Shown one piece after another: positions 61,362 through 64,000 of a stretch of 64,000 nucleotides of DNA; positions within the stretch are counted from its first letter, which is position 1; each line of letters opens with the position of its first letter. The stretch is taken from NCBI GenBank assembly GCA_049603835.1, contig JBMYSZ010000004.1:199491-263490 (forward strand), in the 5' to 3' direction. A program made the translations under genes and the position numbers. Below the pieces are notes generated by a model that did no database searches, was not told the DNA's origin, and saw nothing but the letters and a program-made list of their open reading frames with translations. The DNA is from Mangrovicoccus sp049603835 (GTDB lineage Bacteria; Pseudomonadota; Alphaproteobacteria; Rhodobacterales; Rhodobacteraceae).

Positions 61362-62369
61362 ATGTTCACTCCAACGGTTGGCGACTTAACTCAACACTAC
61401 CAAATTTCGCGGCAAAACTCGACTTTGCGCCAACAATTACAGTCGCATGTCAAAGAGTTAGCTTCGGGTGAAACTTCAGACCTTTCAAAACTGCTGTCTG
61501 GCGACATGACAGCAATCGCGGGGATCGAGAGAGGACTAGACTTAAACTCTGCTTATGCCGACACCATTACCACTGCCACAGCCATTTTGCAGGGCCAAGC
61601 GGATGCACTTGCAAAAGCACGCGCCAATGTTACTGAAATTGGCACCGATTTACTCACCGGAGCAGAAGCAACCGATCCTTTTCACCGAGAATCGATCTTG
61701 CATGAAGCAAAAGTAGAATTTGAAAGTATTGTTGCAGCCCTCAATACTCAAGTAGCTGGTAAAGCGCTATTTTCTGGCGCTGAGGTCCAGCAACCATCGC
61801 TCAGCTCCAGCACAAGTATTTTGAGCCAACTGGGTGCTGCAGTTAGCGGCCTTACGACTACAAGCGCAGTTCTTGCCGCGGCCGACGCGTGGTTTGACAC
61901 TCCTGGTGGTGCATTTGAGACTTTAATTTATCAGGGTTCTTTAACATCCGACCTAGAGTTCAAAATTGCGGAAGGGCAATCTGTTACCCTGGATGTCAAT
62001 GCAGGCAATCAAGATCTGAGAGATTTAGTCAAAACTTTTGCGTTAGCTGCATTAGCAGCGGATGGTCTACTCGATAACCCAGCGGCAGAACAGCAACTGT
62101 TCATGAAAACGCTTGGAGAAAATTTGATAAACCAAGATCGAAGTTTAATAACGGTCGAAGCCAGGCTTGGAGCAAAGACCGAAAAGCTGGAGGAAATTGA
62201 GGCCGCCAACTCAGCGGAGAAATATGCCCTTCTAACAGCGCGGCAGGATTTAATTGGGGTGGATTCCGCTGAAACAATTATGAAGCTGACACAGTTGGAG
62301 ACCCAGCTTGAGGCGATGTACACTATGACAGCGCGTATCTCTAGGCTGTCACTAACGGAATTTCTTTGA
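61362..62369 (+). CDS. flgL: Flagellar hook-associated protein FlgL
   Basis: 335 aa. Second hook-filament junction protein, flagellin-like ends: VGDLTQHYQISRQNSTLRQQLQ at the start and KLTQLETQLEAMYTMTARISRLSL at the end (in part). KALFSGAEVQ is the GxA-like loop common in FlgL. Three nt after flgK; stop TGA overlaps the flgI start by one base. Confidence 0.9.
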   Translation: MFTPTVGDLTQHYQISRQNSTLRQQLQSHVKELASGETSDLSKLLSGDMTAIAGIERGLDLNSAYADTITTATAILQGQADALAKARANVTEIGTDLLTGAEATDPFHRESILHEAKVEFESIVAALNTQVAGKALFSGAEVQQPSLSSSTSILSQLGAAVSGLTTTSAVLAAADAWFDTPGGAFETLIYQGSLTSDLEFKIAEGQSVTLDVNAGNQDLRDLVKTFALAALAADGLLDNPAAEQQLFMKTLGENLINQDRSLITVEARLGAKTEKLEEIEAANSAEKYALLTARQDLIGVDSAETIMKLTQLETQLEAMYTMTARISRLSLTEFL

Positions 62370-63472
62370 TGCGATTTCTCTTTCTTGTTTTAACTTTATG
62401 CTGTGCCCTTGCGCATGAAACAAGTTCAGCAGAAATCAGGCTCAAAGACTTAGTCAATTTCGATGGTGTCAGAGGCAACGATCTCATTGGATATGGGCTC
62501 GTGGTGGGATTGAATGGTACCGGCGATGGCATCAGAAATGCGCCATTTACCGAAGAAATCATGGCCAATATTTTAGAGCGCCTAGGCGTAAATGTGAGTG
62601 GTGAGCAATTTCGCCCTAAAAATGTCGCGGCTGTTTTTGTAACATCGACATTACCGCCGTTTGCGAGAGTGGGTAGTCAAATAGACGTTACGGTCTCAGC
62701 AATCGGCGATGCCAGCAGTCTATTGGGCGGAACATTAATTATGACACCGCTCAATGCTGCGGATGGAGAAATATACGCAGTTTCCCAAGGAACTATTATT
62801 GCAGGTGGAGTAGCGGCTGAGGGAGATGGCGCAAAAGTTGTTGAAGGAGTGCCCACATCAGGAGTGATTCCATCAGGAGCCAGAGTGGAGCGCGAAATTG
62901 AGTTTTCCTTTTCCGATATGTCGTCTTTACGGCTTGCCCTTCGAAGCCCAGACTTTTCTACGGCAATAGCGATAGAAGAAAAAATAAATGGGCGGATCGG
63001 AAAGCGAATCGCGTTGGCGGTCGACTCAGGAACTGTAGAATTGGATATCGCGAACTCAGGACTGGGATCACCCGCAAGAACCATAGCAGCGATAGAAAAC
63101 ATTTTAGTAGAACCACAGCATAAGGCGAGAGTCGTTGTAGATCAGAGATCTGGAACAATCGTCATGGGAGAAAATGTAAGAATTTCACGAGTGGCGGTAT
63201 CACAAGGAAATCTCACCCTGAGGGTCCAAGAAGAGCCTCTGGCAGTCCAACCCAATCCATTCAGCGACGGTGAAACAGTCATAGTTCCAAGAACCAATGC
63301 CGAAATTGACGAAGAGCAAGGAACAGGCCTCGCCGAAGTCACTGGCGGAACGGATTTATCGGAGGTTGTCGCCGGTCTAAACGCCTTGGGAGTAAAGCCG
63401 AGAGACATGATTGACATTCTAAAAAGCATTAAAGCAGCTGGGGCACTTCACGCAGAGCTAGTTGTAAAATAA
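62369..63472 (+). CDS. flgI: Flagellar P-ring protein FlgI
   Basis: 367 aa. Periplasmic ring around the rod. Signal peptide MRFLFLVLTLCCALAHETSSA, then IRLKDLVNFDGVRGNDLIGY, LVVGLNGTGDG, NVAAVFVTSTLPPFAR and GSQIDVTVSAIGDASSLLGG. Full length for the family (about 365). The ATG shares the final A of the flgL stop codon; earlier in-frame TTG 62366 is unlikely. Downstream an IS element begins after about 65 nt. Confidence 0.94.
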   Translation: MRFLFLVLTLCCALAHETSSAEIRLKDLVNFDGVRGNDLIGYGLVVGLNGTGDGIRNAPFTEEIMANILERLGVNVSGEQFRPKNVAAVFVTSTLPPFARVGSQIDVTVSAIGDASSLLGGTLIMTPLNAADGEIYAVSQGTIIAGGVAAEGDGAKVVEGVPTSGVIPSGARVEREIEFSFSDMSSLRLALRSPDFSTAIAIEEKINGRIGKRIALAVDSGTVELDIANSGLGSPARTIAAIENILVEPQHKARVVVDQRSGTIVMGENVRISRVAVSQGNLTLRVQEEPLAVQPNPFSDGETVIVPRTNAEIDEEQGTGLAEVTGGTDLSEVVAGLNALGVKPRDMIDILKSIKAAGALHAELVVK

Positions 63473-63630
63473 TCTATTATTAATTCCTAAATGTCGCGCA
63501 AATTAGAGGTCAATATCGAATGAATTAGTCTCGATGTGATCTGACCTGTCCCCACTATGTCAAGGTGACCTGAGACCTTAAACCTCCTCCACTTTTGAGT
63601 AGGATCCGTCCCAAGCATTGGAGATGGAAG

Positions 63631-63897
63631 ATGAAGAAGTCACGGTTCAGCGAAGAACAGATCATAGCGATGATTAAGGAGCAGGAGGGCGGTGTTCCAA
63701 CTGCCGAAGTTTGCAGGAAGCACGGCATTAGCACGGCGTCGTTTTACAAATACAAATCGAAGTTCGGAGGGCTGGATGTATCAGATGCCCGCAAGCTGAA
63801 GGCGCTGGAGGAAGAGAACGCCAAGCTCAAGAAGCTGCTGGCAGAACAGATGTTGGACAACGCGATGTTGAAGGATGTCGCCTCGCGAAAGTGGTAA
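63631..63897 (+). CDS. IS3-family transposase OrfA
   Basis: 88 aa from ATG 63631. Helix-turn-helix of the transposase-8 type: MKKSRFSEEQIIAMIKEQE, VCRKHGISTASFYKYKSKFGG, and a leucine-zipper tail LKALEEENAKLKKLLAEQML, all usual in OrfA of the IS407 group. Gives DNA binding and multimerisation. A -1 frameshift near AAAG at 63888-63891 could fuse it to orfB. Confidence 0.92.
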   Translation: MKKSRFSEEQIIAMIKEQEGGVPTAEVCRKHGISTASFYKYKSKFGGLDVSDARKLKALEEENAKLKKLLAEQMLDNAMLKDVASRKW

Positions 63898-64000
63898 CGC
63901 CCGTCGAGAAACGGAGAGCCGTTGGGCATTTATGCAAAGAGCATGGCGTGAGCCAACGGCGGGCGTGTAATGTGCTGTCAGTCGATAGGTCGAGTGTGCG
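63891..64000 (+). CDS. IS3-family transposase OrfB, N-terminal part
   Basis: Runs off the window. In the -1 frame relative to orfA: VVTPVEKRRAVGHLCKEHG, VSQRRACNVLSVDRSSV, the start of an IS407-group OrfB before its catalytic DDE domain. Start may be the GTG at 63891 or made by frameshifting from orfA. The DDE residues are not visible here. Confidence 0.85.
   Translation, partial: MVTPVEKRRAVGHLCKEHGVSQRRACNVLSVDRSSV

Larger units (their letters stand above)
63540..64000 (+). mobile_element. IS3-family insertion sequence, left part
   Basis: The left end lies near 63536-63545, where CTGACCTGTCCCC, typical of IS3/IS407-type ends, begins. The right end and any target duplication are outside the window. 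Two frames, orfA and orfB, follow in the IS3 arrangement. It sits about 65 nt after flgI. Confidence 0.75.

Noticed and set aside
1..64000. CRISPR arrays, rRNA and tRNA genes
   Set aside because: I saw no regularly spaced direct repeats and no tRNA- or rRNA-like sequence on reading both strands; a tRNAscan/Infernal search would settle it.

Overview
The window is a chromosomal segment of an alphaproteobacterium, most likely a Rhodobacteraceae member (Roseobacter/Rhodobacter group). This rests on the pccB...pccA arrangement, the small aa3-oxidase subunit IV, the DmdC-type acyl-CoA dehydrogenase, the plant-type glutamate-cysteine ligase, the pgsA-moaD-moaE order and the motB-flgE-flgK-flgL-flgI run. 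Most of it is GC-rich and densely packed, with many 1-8 nt start/stop overlaps. I see no rRNA, tRNA or CRISPR array.

Layout. 0-7.2 kb: end of a GAF-domain gene, propionyl-CoA carboxylase (pccB, pccA) with small genes between the subunits, and a secreted clan-A glycosidase-like gene. 7.2-11 kb: a structured leader or small-RNA candidate and carB. 11-16 kb: molybdenum-cofactor genes (moeA, mobB, mobA, fdhD) and an AzlCD amino-acid exporter. 16-22 kb: oxidase subunit IV, a lipoprotein, an MBL hydrolase, an acyl-CoA dehydrogenase, Sua5, YqgE and a DsbD-N-like protein. 22-28.7 kb: RND pump with adaptor, moaB and a uracil-DNA glycosylase-like protein. 28.8-32.6 kb: a compact pyrimidine/phospholipid operon (pyrB, a 33-aa membrane peptide, a PH-like membrane protein, a degenerate dihydroorotase, plsY, a small gene). 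32.7-43.3 kb: DUF1810, gshA, rsmE group, ubiA, an OmpA/BON protein, moaE-moaD-pgsA and a TPR-sulfotransferase.

43.3-50.5 kb carries two transketolase systems around a LysR-type regulator: a split transketolase with an SDR on one side, and a divergent full-length transketolase with a glycerate 2-kinase on the other. 50.6-51.4 kb is bacterioferritin with its ferredoxin. 51.7-57.4 kb is a four-gene operon, fabI - PhaC-like DUF3141 - MaoC/phosphate acyltransferase - acetate kinase, ending in a good terminator. 57.5-63.5 kb is a flagellar motor/hook/P-ring run of visibly lower GC. An IS3-family element begins just after flgI and runs off the right edge.

The best leads are the fabI/DUF3141/MaoC-Pta/AckA operon, the double transketolase locus, the terminator-ended RNA before carB, the pseudo-dihydroorotase with the hidden 33-aa peptide beside it, and a 28-bp palindrome that holds stop codons. 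None is proven new from sequence alone.
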